From Litorimonas sp964565335 (lineage in GTDB: Bacteria; Pseudomonadota; Alphaproteobacteria; Caulobacterales; Maricaulaceae): a stretch of DNA of 36,207 bases. The stretch's first letter is position 1. Every line of letters begins with the position of its first letter. Both the position numbers and the translations under genes were made by a program. The stretch lies in the NCBI GenBank assembly GCA_964565335.1, contig CAZMEN010000025.1, positions 1-36,207 of the forward strand, in the 5' to 3' direction. Of this stretch, positions 15,269 to 23,271 are shown piece by piece. The notes beneath the pieces were generated by a model, which did not search any database, was not told where the DNA came from, and saw only the letters and a program-made list of their open reading frames with translations.

Positions 15269-16150
15269 ATGCGACATATCTTTCTCTTTCTTCTGGCTTG
15301 CCTCATCAGCTTGAGCGCAGGATGTAACGCGAATATTTCGGATATGGCTGCGAAGCTTCTGGGGCCCGAAGTCGTGACTGAATTGGAAGCCCATAACCTG
15401 ATGGCAGTGCAAAATGACATCGATGGGTTCTTCGCAAAGGCGCACCCCGACCTCCAAAAAAAGCTAACACCGGAGATAATGGCAGATGTGTTTGATCTGA
15501 TTAAAGGGAATGAAATTCTTAAGCAAGACTTACTCAACGCGTCTAAAAATTTCCACGCGAGCCTTGGCTCCCAAAAAGTAACGTCCTACCGAGCCGCCTA
15601 TGAAGTACAAACTGATGAGGCGTTTCATATTTTTCGCTATGGATGGGTTGATCAGGGCGAGGGGTTGAAACTAGTTTCTTTTTATGTGGATCAATCTGAG
15701 ACATCTTTTAAAGAGGCCAATGCTTTTGGCACGGCGAAGAAAACTTGGAAACATTATCTCGTTATAATCGGCATGATTATCGTCCCGTTATTCATTATTT
15801 TCACAGTCTATGCCTGTATAAAAACCCCCGGTCTGAGACGCAAATGGCTATGGGTCATCTTTATATTATTTGGCATTCACGGTATTATATTTAACTGGTC
15901 GTCCGGCGATATTTCCAACACATTTTTTAATTTTGACGCCGAGACGTCGAAATTCACCTTCTCTATTATTCAGTTCAATGTATTGGGTATTGGGGCGACA
16001 AAAGCCAATGCTGTTGCGCCCTGGATATTCTCTCTCTACTTCCCCTTAGGGGCTGTCATATTTTGGTTCCGACATAGAGGGCGTTACAGAGACCGTTTTG
16101 CAGCGCGTGAAGAGATTGTGCCGCCTCAGAATGGGCCTGAAGGAGATTAA
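15269..16150 (+). CDS. Membrane lipoprotein of unknown function
   Basis: The product (about 293 residues) starts with a signal peptide and lipobox LSAGC (Cys19), followed by a helical exported domain of about 130 residues (HNLMAVQNDIDGFFAKAHPD, HASLGSQKVTSYRAAYEVQT). It then has three membrane helices near residues 165-187, 197-214 and 248-273, and a basic C-terminal tail RHRGRYRDRFAAREE. A lipid-modified N terminus followed by an exported domain and then integral helices is an uncommon layout. No family that I can name with confidence is recognised. ATG15269 was chosen because it starts the signal; GTG15260 is possible. The VOC gene starts six bases after its stop and has a good AAGGAG site, so the two are probably cotranscribed. 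Confidence 0.7.
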   Translation: MRHIFLFLLACLISLSAGCNANISDMAAKLLGPEVVTELEAHNLMAVQNDIDGFFAKAHPDLQKKLTPEIMADVFDLIKGNEILKQDLLNASKNFHASLGSQKVTSYRAAYEVQTDEAFHIFRYGWVDQGEGLKLVSFYVDQSETSFKEANAFGTAKKTWKHYLVIIGMIIVPLFIIFTVYACIKTPGLRRKWLWVIFILFGIHGIIFNWSSGDISNTFFNFDAETSKFTFSIIQFNVLGIGATKANAVAPWIFSLYFPLGAVIFWFRHRGRYRDRFAAREEIVPPQNGPEGD

Positions 16151-16155
16151 CGCTC

Positions 16156-16551
16156 ATGACCGACCCATTGGATAAATCTCATACCTCACCGAAATTTGCT
16201 TCGCCGGACCCTCAAAAAACGGCGGCGTGGTATGTTGATTTTTTGGGGTTCCCCAAGGTTTCTATTTTTGAGGATGGGGCTTATGCCATCGTTCGCCGCG
16301 GCAGTTTATCTCTGCATTTCTGGAAATGTGAAGATCGCGCGGTGGCTGAGAACACAGCCTGCTATACGGAATTGCAGTCCGTTAAATTGCTCAACGCTCT
16401 TCACGCGGAATTTGCCGAGAACTCTAAACACAAGGGCTTTGCGCCGGGCCGTATTGAGAGCAGCCCGATTGACCAAACGGGTCACGGCATGCGCGAATTC
16501 CATGTTTGGGATCCCGCTGGAAACCTAATTGGTTTCGGCGCGGCTCTTTAG
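16156..16551 (+). CDS. VOC (glyoxalase/bleomycin resistance-like) protein
   Basis: A small 131-residue protein of the vicinal oxygen chelate superfamily: SPKFASPDPQKTAAWYVDFLGFPKV at the N terminus (the usual first beta-alpha unit), LSLHFWKCED in the middle and MREFHVWDPAGNLIGFGA at the end, where the final Glu-type metal residue position holds Gly/Leu. Bleomycin-binding protein relatives share this pattern, but the actual ligand cannot be known. The gene has AAGGAG nine bases before ATG and follows the membrane lipoprotein gene by six bases. Confidence 0.85.
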   Translation: MTDPLDKSHTSPKFASPDPQKTAAWYVDFLGFPKVSIFEDGAYAIVRRGSLSLHFWKCEDRAVAENTACYTELQSVKLLNALHAEFAENSKHKGFAPGRIESSPIDQTGHGMREFHVWDPAGNLIGFGAAL

Positions 16552-16573
16552 CCGTTTAAAATTTTGACCCAAA

Positions 16574-16605
16574 AATAAAATCAAGCGTCAATAAAATCAA
16601 TCGTC
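16574..16605. repeat. Two-copy 16-bp tandem repeat
   Basis: AATAAAATCAAGCGTC is followed directly by AATAAAATCAATCGTC (one mismatch). It lies between two convergent genes and is most simply a small slippage duplication. Confidence 0.7.
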
Positions 16606-16618
16606 TGGGGCGATGTTC

Positions 16619-16957
16619 TTATCGCGCCGCCGGATTGTAAATTTGCGGTGCATGTTGCGGCGCGGCTTGCTGTTGGGTTTGAGGGGCCGCTTGATGGGGT
16701 GCGTGCTGGGCCTGTGTTTGGACTTGTGCTGTCTGCGCTGGCGCCATTTGCGGATTTAAATTTTGCGGCGCGGCGATAGCAGGCTCCGGAGCGGCGGCGC
16801 TTGTCACGCCTTTGACTTTACGAAGGCCCGATGTGGCTTCCAAACACTCTGCGTACATATCCAGAATTTCGGTGCGGTTATTCTCGCCCCAAACACCCAC
16901 GCCTTTGAGTTTTGACACAATTTCAAAAGCGACTTCTTCTTTGGACTTTCCGGACAT
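16619..16957 (-). CDS. Small hypothetical protein with Gln/Pro/Ala-rich tail
   Basis: The 112-residue product has a conserved-looking N-terminal helical part (MSGKSKEEVAFEIVSKLKGV then NNRTEILDMYAECLEA) and a C-terminal half made mostly of Gln, Pro, Ala and His, which is probably disordered. ATG16957 has AGGAGAG eight bases upstream and fits the start of the ordered region; a longer frame up to 17068 lacks support. Similar proteins occur in alphaproteobacteria without assigned role. It diverges from the glycine riboswitch, whose transcript starts in the other direction. Existence is likely; function unknown. Confidence 0.7.
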   Translation of the reverse strand: MSGKSKEEVAFEIVSKLKGVGVWGENNRTEILDMYAECLEATSGLRKVKGVTSAAAPEPAIAAPQNLNPQMAPAQTAQVQTQAQHAPHQAAPQTQQQAAPQHAPQIYNPAAR

Positions 16958-17089
16958 AACTCTCTCCTGCAACGTAAAAATATGGCGTGTTTCCATGATT
17001 TTATGACACAGAAGCCTTAACAGATTTCCTACACGGATAAGATTGACTCTTTCGGCATTTTCGACCATTGGAATCCCATCTGCTTCAAG

Positions 17090-17318
17090 TGGGAGAGAGC
17101 TGTTATAAACCCGACATACGGGTAGGCAGCCACCGAAGGCGCAACCGCCCCGGAAACGCTCAGGTCAACGGACCGTTTGAAGATAAGAATGCTGGAAAGC
17201 GGGTTACTCTCTTTTATTAGAGAGACGGTGAAAGACCCCGCCGACGGAGTAAGCGGAAACAGCCGTTCGGGAAAGAGCGGTGTCTGTCAATCTCTCAGGC
17301 CCAAAGGGACAGCCGGTG
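17090..17318 (+). ncRNA. Tandem glycine riboswitch upstream of gcvT
   Basis: Two glycine aptamers in a row are visible. The first (about 17090-17178) has GGGAGAG, then CACCGAAGGCGCAACC, GGAAAC and CTCAGG...ACGGACC. After a short linker the second (about 17191-17318) has GCTGGAAAGC, a long hairpin CTCTCTTTTATTAGAGAG, CCGCCGACGGAGTAAGC, GGAAAC and TCTCTCAGGCCCAAAGGGACAGC. Such tandem elements turn on glycine cleavage genes when glycine is plentiful. It lies directly before gcvT. Confidence 0.92.
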
Positions 17319-17322
17319 GCAT

Positions 17323-17350
17323 AAGAAGGTACGGCGCAAGCCGTAAAATG
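17323..17350 (+). promoter_or_regulatory. Ribosome site and hairpin between riboswitch and gcvT start
   Basis: AAGAAGG (17323-17329) is followed by a perfect hairpin TACGGC-GCAA-GCCGTA (17330-17345, GNRA loop). In a straight line the site is 24 bases from ATG17354, too far, but if the hairpin folds the effective distance is eight bases. This may be how the start is set. Confidence 0.6.
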
Positions 17351-17353
17351 CTT

Positions 17354-18508
17354 ATGTCTAAATTAAAGCAAACCGCTTTGCATGCCAAACATGTTGAACT
17401 CGGCGCAAAAATGGTGCCGTTCGCGGGCTATGATATGCCGGTTCAATACCCCATGGGCGTGAAGGCCGAACATCTGCACACACGCGAAAAAGCGGGGCTG
17501 TTTGATGTCTCTCATATGGGGCAAGTCTTCCTCGTCCCCAGTGATAAAAAATTCAAGACAGCCGCCGAGGCGTTGGAGAAATTAGTCCCTGCCGATATTC
17601 AATCTTTGGAGCCGGGCCAACAACGTTATTCGCAATTCCTCAATGCCAAAGGCGGCATTTTGGACGATTTGATGATCTCGCGTTTGGCCATGAAGGGCTA
17701 TGAGCATGTGCTCTATCTGGTTGTGAATGCAGGATGTAAAACGGCCGATTATAAGCATTTGAAAAAACATATGCCCGATAACGTCAGCGTCGATATCAAA
17801 GATGACACCTTATCGCTCATCGCTTTGCAAGGCCCTCGCGCCGCTGCTGTCTTGGGCTGCTTGGCGGATGATGTCGAAAAGCTTGTCTTTATGACACACA
17901 CAGATTTGGAATTGGGCGGCACATTGGACGAACCCGTTTGGGCGCATGTATCCCGATCTGGTTACACCGGTGAAGACGGTTATGAGATTTCGGCCAAGCA
18001 TGACGATATGTTGCGACTGGTTGAAGAGCTTTTGAAATATGATGATGTTGAGCCGATTGGCCTCGGCGCGCGGGACAGTTTGCGTCTCGAAGCGGGGCTT
18101 TGCCTCTATGGTCACGATATTGATAAAACCGTTTCACCGATTGAGGCGGGCTTAATCTGGTCTGTTCAGAAACATCGCCGCGATGCCAAAGCGGGCTATT
18201 TGGGCGCGAAACGTGTGGCTGCTGATTTAGCGAATAAAAAGTCCAAACGCTTGGTCGGGATTAAACCGAATGGCAAGGCGCCGGCGCGCGAACATACTGA
18301 AATTCAGGATATGGACGGCAATTTAATTGGCGAGATTACATCAGGCGGCTTTGGCCCGAGCGTCGAAGGCCCCGTCGCCATGGGCTATGTCCAGCGCCCC
18401 TTTGTCAAAGCCGGCACCCCGGTTCAGCTTATTGTACGCGGCAAGGCCCGTCCGGCGACCGTCGTAAAACTACCATTTACACCCCATAATTATTTCAGAG
18501 GGAACTAA
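17354..18508 (+). CDS. gcvT: Aminomethyltransferase, T protein of glycine cleavage
   Basis: GcvT transfers the methylene group from the aminomethyl-lipoyl arm of H protein to tetrahydrofolate and releases ammonia. The 384-residue protein begins MSKLKQTALHAKHVELGAKM and contains FAGYDMPVQYPMGVKAEHLH, then GLFDVSHMGQ, SRSGYTGEDGYEI (the folate-site loop) and GLGARDSLRLEAGLCLYG, all standard. ATG17354 gives the usual family start and fits the hairpin-bridged ribosome site; ATG17348 two codons upstream is an alternative. It is the first gene of gcvT-gcvH-x-gcvPA-gcvPB under the riboswitch, two bases before gcvH. Confidence 0.97.
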   Translation: MSKLKQTALHAKHVELGAKMVPFAGYDMPVQYPMGVKAEHLHTREKAGLFDVSHMGQVFLVPSDKKFKTAAEALEKLVPADIQSLEPGQQRYSQFLNAKGGILDDLMISRLAMKGYEHVLYLVVNAGCKTADYKHLKKHMPDNVSVDIKDDTLSLIALQGPRAAAVLGCLADDVEKLVFMTHTDLELGGTLDEPVWAHVSRSGYTGEDGYEISAKHDDMLRLVEELLKYDDVEPIGLGARDSLRLEAGLCLYGHDIDKTVSPIEAGLIWSVQKHRRDAKAGYLGAKRVAADLANKKSKRLVGIKPNGKAPAREHTEIQDMDGNLIGEITSGGFGPSVEGPVAMGYVQRPFVKAGTPVQLIVRGKARPATVVKLPFTPHNYFRGN

Positions 18509-18510
18509 CC

Positions 18511-18882
18511 ATGACAGTTAAATACACAGAAGATCATGAATGGATCAAAGTTGAGGGCGATGTCGGCACTGTCGGGATTTCCGCCTATGCGGCCAAAGCG
18601 CTTGGCGATGTGGTCTTTGTCGAATTGCCGGAAATTGGCCGCGAAATGGAGAAGGGCGACGAAGCCGCCGTTGTTGAATCCGTCAAAGCGGCCTCCGAAG
18701 TTTATGCCCCTATTGGCGGCGAAGTCACGGCCGTCAATGAAGCGCTCGAAGATGCCCCTGAAACAGTGAATGCCTCCCCCGATGGAGACGGATGGTTCCT
18801 CAAAATCAAAGTCGCCGATGCGTCAGAGCTGGACAGCTTGATGGATGAAGAAAAGTACAAGGAATATTGCGACGGACTGTAA
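18511..18882 (+). CDS. gcvH: Glycine cleavage system H protein
   Basis: GcvH is the 123-residue lipoyl carrier that shuttles the aminomethyl group between P and T proteins. The lipoylated lysine is Lys59 in ESVKAASEVYAP. Other family parts are YTEDHEWIKVEGD at the N terminus, VGISAYAAKALGDVVFVELPE, and GDGWFLKIKV then MDEEKYKEYCDGL at the C terminus. The start has AGAGGGAAC upstream. It lies two bases after gcvT and three bases before a small membrane-protein gene. Confidence 0.98.
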   Translation: MTVKYTEDHEWIKVEGDVGTVGISAYAAKALGDVVFVELPEIGREMEKGDEAAVVESVKAASEVYAPIGGEVTAVNEALEDAPETVNASPDGDGWFLKIKVADASELDSLMDEEKYKEYCDGL

Positions 18883-18884
18883 AT

Positions 18885-19088
18885 ATGGTCGCCATCCAGC
18901 GGATATTCTTACACGTAACAGGCCTGTATATCCTCTTAAATGGCGGTTGGATGACACTGTCATGGGTAAATAATGAGAATAATTTCAAGGACAGCTTTCC
19001 GTTATTCGTAGGAATAGCCAGCCTTGTTTTTGGCCTCATAGTTTTGATTATTAGTTTCATGAAGTTCGATAAAAAGGACAGAGAATAA
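18885..19088 (+). CDS. Small two-helix membrane protein inside the gcv operon
   Basis: A 67-residue protein with two predicted membrane helices (about residues 6-26 and 38-59), a short loop between them (VNNENNFKDSFPL) and a charged tail FDKKDRE. It starts two bases after the gcvH stop and its own stop abuts the gcvPA ATG, so it is embedded in the operon and likely translated with it. I recognise no family. Glycine cleavage genes are normally adjacent (gcvT, gcvH, gcvP), so an inserted membrane gene is unusual. It could be a lineage-specific orphan, or might help place the system or move glycine. The frame is shorter and more AT-rich than its neighbours. Confidence 0.65.
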   Translation: MVAIQRIFLHVTGLYILLNGGWMTLSWVNNENNFKDSFPLFVGIASLVFGLIVLIISFMKFDKKDRE

Positions 19089-20429
19089 ATGCGTTACCTC
19101 CCTTTAAATAACAATGATCGCAAAGCGATGCTCGACGTGGTCGGGGTTGACTCCATCGATGATTTGTTTAGCGGCGTTCCCGAGGCGGCCCGTTTGACGT
19201 CTCTGGTGGATTTGCCGGAAAAGCAATCAGAGCAGGCGGTGGAGCGGCATATGTCGCGCCTTTCTGCGAAATCTGTCTCGGCTTCTTCGGTGCCGTTTTT
19301 TTGCGGGGCAGGGGCCTATAAGCATCATATTCCTGCCACGGTGGATCATTTAATTCAGCGCTCTGAATTCTTGACGGCCTACACGCCGTATCAGCCCGAA
19401 ATCTCGCAAGGCACGCTAACGGCCCTTTTTGAATTCCAAACCCAAGTCGCAATGTTGACCGGTATGGATGTGGCCAATGCCTCAATGTATGACGGCTCGA
19501 CCGCCTGCGCGGAAGCCGTTGTTATGGCCAAGCGCGTCACCCGTAAAACCAAAGCGATTCTCGCGCCGGGTCTTCATCCGCATTACGCAGCGGCGACGCA
19601 ATCTGTGGCTAAATTCCTCGATATATCAATCAATGAAGTGACGCCCGAGATTGGCGCGGATATGTCCGTCTTGGATCTCATCACAGACGAAACGGCCTGC
19701 GTCGTTGTGCAATCGCCAAATGTGTTTGGCGAAATCGTCGACCTGACCCCGATTGCAGAGAAAGCTCACGCGCATAAAGCGCTTCTGATTGCCGTCTTCA
19801 CCGAACCAGTCGCACTCGGCGCGATTACCCCGCCCGGACATCAAGGCGCGGATATTGTGGTCGGCGAAGGCCAAGGCCTCGGCGTTGGCTTGAACTTTGG
19901 CGGACCGCATGTCGGTCTCTTTGCCTGCCGCCAGAAGCTCGTGCGGCAAATGCCGGGCCGTGTTTGCGGCGAAACCTTGGATGCCAATGGCGAGCGTGGA
20001 TTTGTGCTCACCCTTTCTACGCGGGAGCAACATATCCGCCGCGAGAAAGCGACATCCAATATTTGTACCAATTCAGGCCTTTGTTGTTTGGCTTTCACTA
20101 TTCATATGAGCCTGCTCGGAGATGCGGGATTGCAACAGCTCGCCACTCTTAATCACGAAAATGCCTGCCACATGGCCGATATTATTGATGAAATCAAAGG
20201 CGCGAATGTCTTGAATGAGACCTTCTTTAATGAGTTTACTGTGAGGCTCGACAAACCTGCCGCGGAGGTCGTTCAGGCTCTCGCGGATAAGGGCGTGCTG
20301 GGCGGCGTTCCGTTCTCTCGTATTTCGGGCGGTCAACATGAAGGTTTGCTTCTGGTTTGCGCAACCGAAACCGCGAGCGATGAGGATATGCAGGCTTTCG
20401 GCGCTGCACTTGAGGAGGTTTTATCATGA
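19089..20429 (+). CDS. gcvPA: Glycine dehydrogenase (decarboxylating), subunit 1 of P protein
   Basis: This is the N-terminal half of the split P protein that decarboxylates glycine. The 446-residue protein shows MRYLPLNNNDRKAML, FFCGAGAYKHHIPA, TPYQPEISQGTL, MYDGSTACAEAV and GLNFGGPHVGLFACR, hallmark GcvPA motifs. It lacks the PLP lysine, which is in GcvPB, as expected for the two-subunit form. Its ATG directly follows the stop of the small membrane gene, and its own stop overlaps gcvPB (ATGA), ensuring equal output of the two subunits. Confidence 0.97.
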   Translation: MRYLPLNNNDRKAMLDVVGVDSIDDLFSGVPEAARLTSLVDLPEKQSEQAVERHMSRLSAKSVSASSVPFFCGAGAYKHHIPATVDHLIQRSEFLTAYTPYQPEISQGTLTALFEFQTQVAMLTGMDVANASMYDGSTACAEAVVMAKRVTRKTKAILAPGLHPHYAAATQSVAKFLDISINEVTPEIGADMSVLDLITDETACVVVQSPNVFGEIVDLTPIAEKAHAHKALLIAVFTEPVALGAITPPGHQGADIVVGEGQGLGVGLNFGGPHVGLFACRQKLVRQMPGRVCGETLDANGERGFVLTLSTREQHIRREKATSNICTNSGLCCLAFTIHMSLLGDAGLQQLATLNHENACHMADIIDEIKGANVLNETFFNEFTVRLDKPAAEVVQALADKGVLGGVPFSRISGGQHEGLLLVCATETASDEDMQAFGAALEEVLS

Positions 20430-22000
20430 AAAGCGAAGGTCGTCCGACATCGCCTCAAGCGGTGAATATGAATGAGCGCGAAACTGTATCAGGCTCCAAA
20501 GGGCTAGATCAGGCAGAGCGGTTGATTTTTGAAGTGGGTACACCGCGCCGCACAGGTGTGGATTTACCTCAGCCCAAAGGCCGAGCGTCTCGTTTGGGCG
20601 GGCATGAGCGCAAAGGCGAAATTGGCCTGCCGGGTCTCTCAGAGCCAGAGACAATGCGCCATTATGTGCGCTTATCGCAGAAAAACTATGCGATTGATTT
20701 GGGCGTCTATCCGCTTGGCTCTTGTACAATGAAACATAATCCGCGCCTCAATGAGAAAGTGGCCCGTATGCCCGGTTTTGCCGATGTGCATCCGCTTCAA
20801 CCCGAAAGTACAGTGCAGGGGGCTTTGGAGCTCATGTACGAATTGTCTCACTGGTTGATGACGCTTTGTAACATGCCTGCTGTGGCCTTGACCCCCAAAG
20901 CGGGAGCGCATGGCGAGCTTTGCGGCATGATGGCAATCCGCGCCCGCCTCGACGCAGATGGAGCGGCGCATAAACGCCGTGTCCTTGTCCCTGAATCCGC
21001 GCATGGCACAAACCCAGCCACGGCCGTGCAATGTGGTTTTACTGTCGACGAAATTCCCGCAAATAAGGGTGGCCGAGTCGATATGGAGGCGCTACGCGCA
21101 AAACTGGCGGATGCTGGTAAAGACTCCGATATTGCCGGTATCATGCTGACCAATCCAAATACATGCGGCTTGTTCGAAGATGACATTATTGAAATCGCCG
21201 ATCTCATTCATGCGGCGGGCGGATATTTTTACTGTGACGGCGCGAATTTCAATGCGCTTGTCGGACGTGTGCGTCCAGGAGATTTGGGCGTCGATGCGAT
21301 GCATATCAATCTGCACAAGACATTCTCGACGCCTCATGGCGGCGGCGGCCCGGGTTCCGGCCCCACTGTTTTGTCTGATGCTTTGAAAGACTACGCGCCT
21401 CTGCCTTTCGTGATGAAAGACGGCGAGACATATAGTTTGGTCGAGCATGCCGAAGGCGAAGCGGTGGATACATTCGGACGTATGTGCGCCTTTCATGGCC
21501 AAATGGGCATGTATAGCCGCGCGCTGACTTATATGATGAGCCACGGCTCTGACGGTTTAAAGCAAGCCACAGAAGACGCCGTATTAAACGCGAATTATGT
21601 ACAGGCGTCACTATCGGATGTGATGACGCCCGCCTTTGATGGCACCTGTATGCACGAAGCCTTGTTTGATGATCGTTTCTTGAAAGACACCGGCGTTGAG
21701 ACTCTGGATTTTGCCAAGGCGATGATTGATGAGGGCTATCACCCGATGACGATGTATTTCCCCTTGGTCGTTCACGGCGCTATGTTGATTGAGCCAACGG
21801 AGTCTGAGTCTAAAGCAGAATTGGACCGGTTCATTCAATCCATGCGCTCACTGGCGTTACGGGCCAAGGCTGGCCAAGTGGAGAGCTTTAAAAACGCGCC
21901 TGTTTATGCACCTCTGCGGCGATTGGATGAAACGCAGGCCGCTCGAAAGCCGGTTCTAAGATGGACGCCCCCTGCGCCAACAGCCGAAGCGGCGGAATAG
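20426..22000 (+). CDS. gcvPB: Glycine dehydrogenase (decarboxylating), subunit 2 of P protein
   Basis: GcvPB carries the pyridoxal-phosphate site of the P protein. The PLP lysine is Lys298 in HINLHKTFSTPHGGGGPGSG. Other motifs are LGSCTMKHNPRLNE, LTPKAGAHGELCGMMA, ESAHGTNPATA and DGANFNALVGRVRPGDLG. The 524-residue length is typical, with a proline/alanine-rich tail. The ATG overlaps the gcvPA stop (ATGA). This is the last gene of the riboswitch-controlled operon and is followed by a strong intrinsic terminator. Confidence 0.98.
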   Translation: MKSEGRPTSPQAVNMNERETVSGSKGLDQAERLIFEVGTPRRTGVDLPQPKGRASRLGGHERKGEIGLPGLSEPETMRHYVRLSQKNYAIDLGVYPLGSCTMKHNPRLNEKVARMPGFADVHPLQPESTVQGALELMYELSHWLMTLCNMPAVALTPKAGAHGELCGMMAIRARLDADGAAHKRRVLVPESAHGTNPATAVQCGFTVDEIPANKGGRVDMEALRAKLADAGKDSDIAGIMLTNPNTCGLFEDDIIEIADLIHAAGGYFYCDGANFNALVGRVRPGDLGVDAMHINLHKTFSTPHGGGGPGSGPTVLSDALKDYAPLPFVMKDGETYSLVEHAEGEAVDTFGRMCAFHGQMGMYSRALTYMMSHGSDGLKQATEDAVLNANYVQASLSDVMTPAFDGTCMHEALFDDRFLKDTGVETLDFAKAMIDEGYHPMTMYFPLVVHGAMLIEPTESESKAELDRFIQSMRSLALRAKAGQVESFKNAPVYAPLRRLDETQAARKPVLRWTPPAPTAEAAE

Positions 22001-22022
22001 CGCGCTCAATAATTACGAAAAG

Positions 22023-22046
22023 GCCCGCTTTCTGGCGGGCTTTTTT
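22023..22046 (+). terminator. Intrinsic terminator of the gcv operon
   Basis: GCCCGC-TTTCTG-GCGGGC followed by six T. It lies 22 bases after the gcvPB stop and is a classic Rho-independent terminator. Confidence 0.9.
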
Positions 22047-22079
22047 ATAGCCTGATTAGGCTCTTTAGGAGGCTGTACC

Positions 22080-22676
22080 TCAATAATTATAACTCAAGAC
22101 TTTCGGCCCTGGAATATACATCTGCTCCAGCGAGACTATCTTCAGGCCAGCAGCATCAAACAATTGAGGAATATTGCGGCCACTGTGACAGCCGCCCGCC
22201 ACACGTTTCCAGATAAGGTCGATACGGCTCTGCCATCTTGCGACACGCGCATCGGGCGCTTGCCCATGCTCGCAAAAAAGAATTTCACCGTCCGGCTTAA
22301 GCAAGCGTTTCATTTCTTTGAGGGCCGCGATGGGGTCAGGAATAGTGCAGAGCGAATAGGTGACGAGAACAGTATCAGCCGTAGCGTCGTCCAATGGAAT
22401 GGACTCACCCGACAGGCCGAGACGTTTCACAGGAAAGGTCGCGGCTTCGCACCGATTTTGCGCGGTTTTCCAAAGCGCTTCATCGGGGTCGATTCCTGTC
22501 ACAGACCGCACTTTCGTAGCGTCATAAAAAGGGAGATTCAGCCCTGATCCAATACCGATCTCGACAACATCCCCTTTTGCGAGAGGCACGATTTTCGCTC
22601 TCTGCTTTTCAATGGGGCCAATCCCGCACGCCATATTCAGACAGTGCGGTAAAATATGTTTTGAATAAAACCCCAT
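22080..22676 (-). CDS. Class I SAM-dependent methyltransferase
   Basis: A 198-residue methyltransferase with the Rossmann signature VVEIGIGSGLNLPFY (motif I, residues 37-51), then VTGIDPDEALW (motif II), DTVLVTYSLCTIPDP (motif IV) and LKEMKRLLKPDGEILFCEHG (motif V-VI). The pattern LPHCLNMACG at the N terminus and RIDLIWKRVAGGCHSGRN near the end resembles the METTL7-like/UbiE-like small methyltransferases. The substrate cannot be told. It lies on the opposite strand to the gcv operon, ending shortly after its terminator, and reads away from the non-coding RNA locus. Confidence 0.88.
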   Translation of the reverse strand: MGFYSKHILPHCLNMACGIGPIEKQRAKIVPLAKGDVVEIGIGSGLNLPFYDATKVRSVTGIDPDEALWKTAQNRCEAATFPVKRLGLSGESIPLDDATADTVLVTYSLCTIPDPIAALKEMKRLLKPDGEILFCEHGQAPDARVARWQSRIDLIWKRVAGGCHSGRNIPQLFDAAGLKIVSLEQMYIPGPKVLSYNY

Positions 22677-22820
22677 TCACGTCCCTTTGATATCTACCCG
22701 GTGAGAATATGCCATATTTTGAGCGGTCAGACAGAGTTTTCTGAACATGGAATGAACAGAATTTTGGCCTAACGTGTTGCGCGACATCAATTCAGATTAT
22801 GTTCAGTTTAAAAGCCCTAA

Positions 22821-22850
22821 TTGAAACATACCAAATACAAGACATATTGC
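22821..22850 (+). promoter_or_regulatory. Possible promoter for the non-coding RNA
   Basis: TTGAAA (22821-22826) and CATATT or TATTGC (22843-22850) are spaced 16-18 bases apart, just upstream of the structured RNA. The -10 match is only moderate. Confidence 0.3.
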
Positions 22851-22857
22851 GGGCAGT

Positions 22858-23044
22858 TGACTGGGAGACTGCCACAACATGTCTTTCAAAATCGGCAAAA
22901 AGGTTGGGTTGGTTCACTGCCCCGAAATAACTCGCCTTTAGTCGACGGTCCTGTCAGCGTTGCGTCTTCGGGGGAAGGCTATCCTCTGGCAGGGCCACCT
23001 TCTTAATTGTGTCGTTCTTGCCCTTTGGAACGCTCAATAAAAAG
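22858..23044 (+). ncRNA. Structured small RNA, 6S-like candidate
   Basis: The 595-base gap 22677-23271 has no convincing gene but holds a region ending in a strong terminator. Within it GGTCCTGTCAG (22947-22957) pairs over 11 bases with CTGGCAGGGCC (22986-22996), capped by CTTC-GGGG-GAAG (22966-22977). Upstream, GGTTCACTGCCCCGAAATAA resembles the conserved side of the 6S RNA bubble, and ACCTTCTTAA follows the stem. The length, about 160-190 bases, fits 6S RNA (ssrS), which binds RNA polymerase. I could not build the full closing stem by eye, so the family is tentative although a transcript is likely. Confidence 0.5.
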
Positions 23045-23076
23045 ACCGTCGCAATGTGGGTTGCGGCGGTTTTTTT
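23045..23076 (+). terminator. Strong intrinsic terminator of the small RNA
   Basis: ACCGTCGCAA-TGTGGG-TTGCGGCGGT is a 10-bp stem (one G-U) followed by six T. No protein gene ends just upstream, so it must serve a non-coding transcript. Confidence 0.9.
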
Positions 23077-23271
23077 ATTTCATAAATATGGAAATCCCCA
23101 TAGTTTCGCTGAGGTTCGCCTTCTTTTAAAAACTCTTAGCTCTGTGTTAGATGACCGGATGGGTTCGGCATTTTTTTGCGTTCGCGGGGCTGTTAAACCA
23201 AAGATGAACACGCCGTCGCGGCCCCTTCACTGTCCGGCCTCCGTCTTGACTTCGGGGCTCTGCACCCCGAC

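Noticed and set aside
22858..22873. A B12-box-like string (TGACTGGGAGACTGCC)
   Set aside because: The rest of a cobalamin riboswitch is missing upstream and the downstream genes are unrelated to B12.
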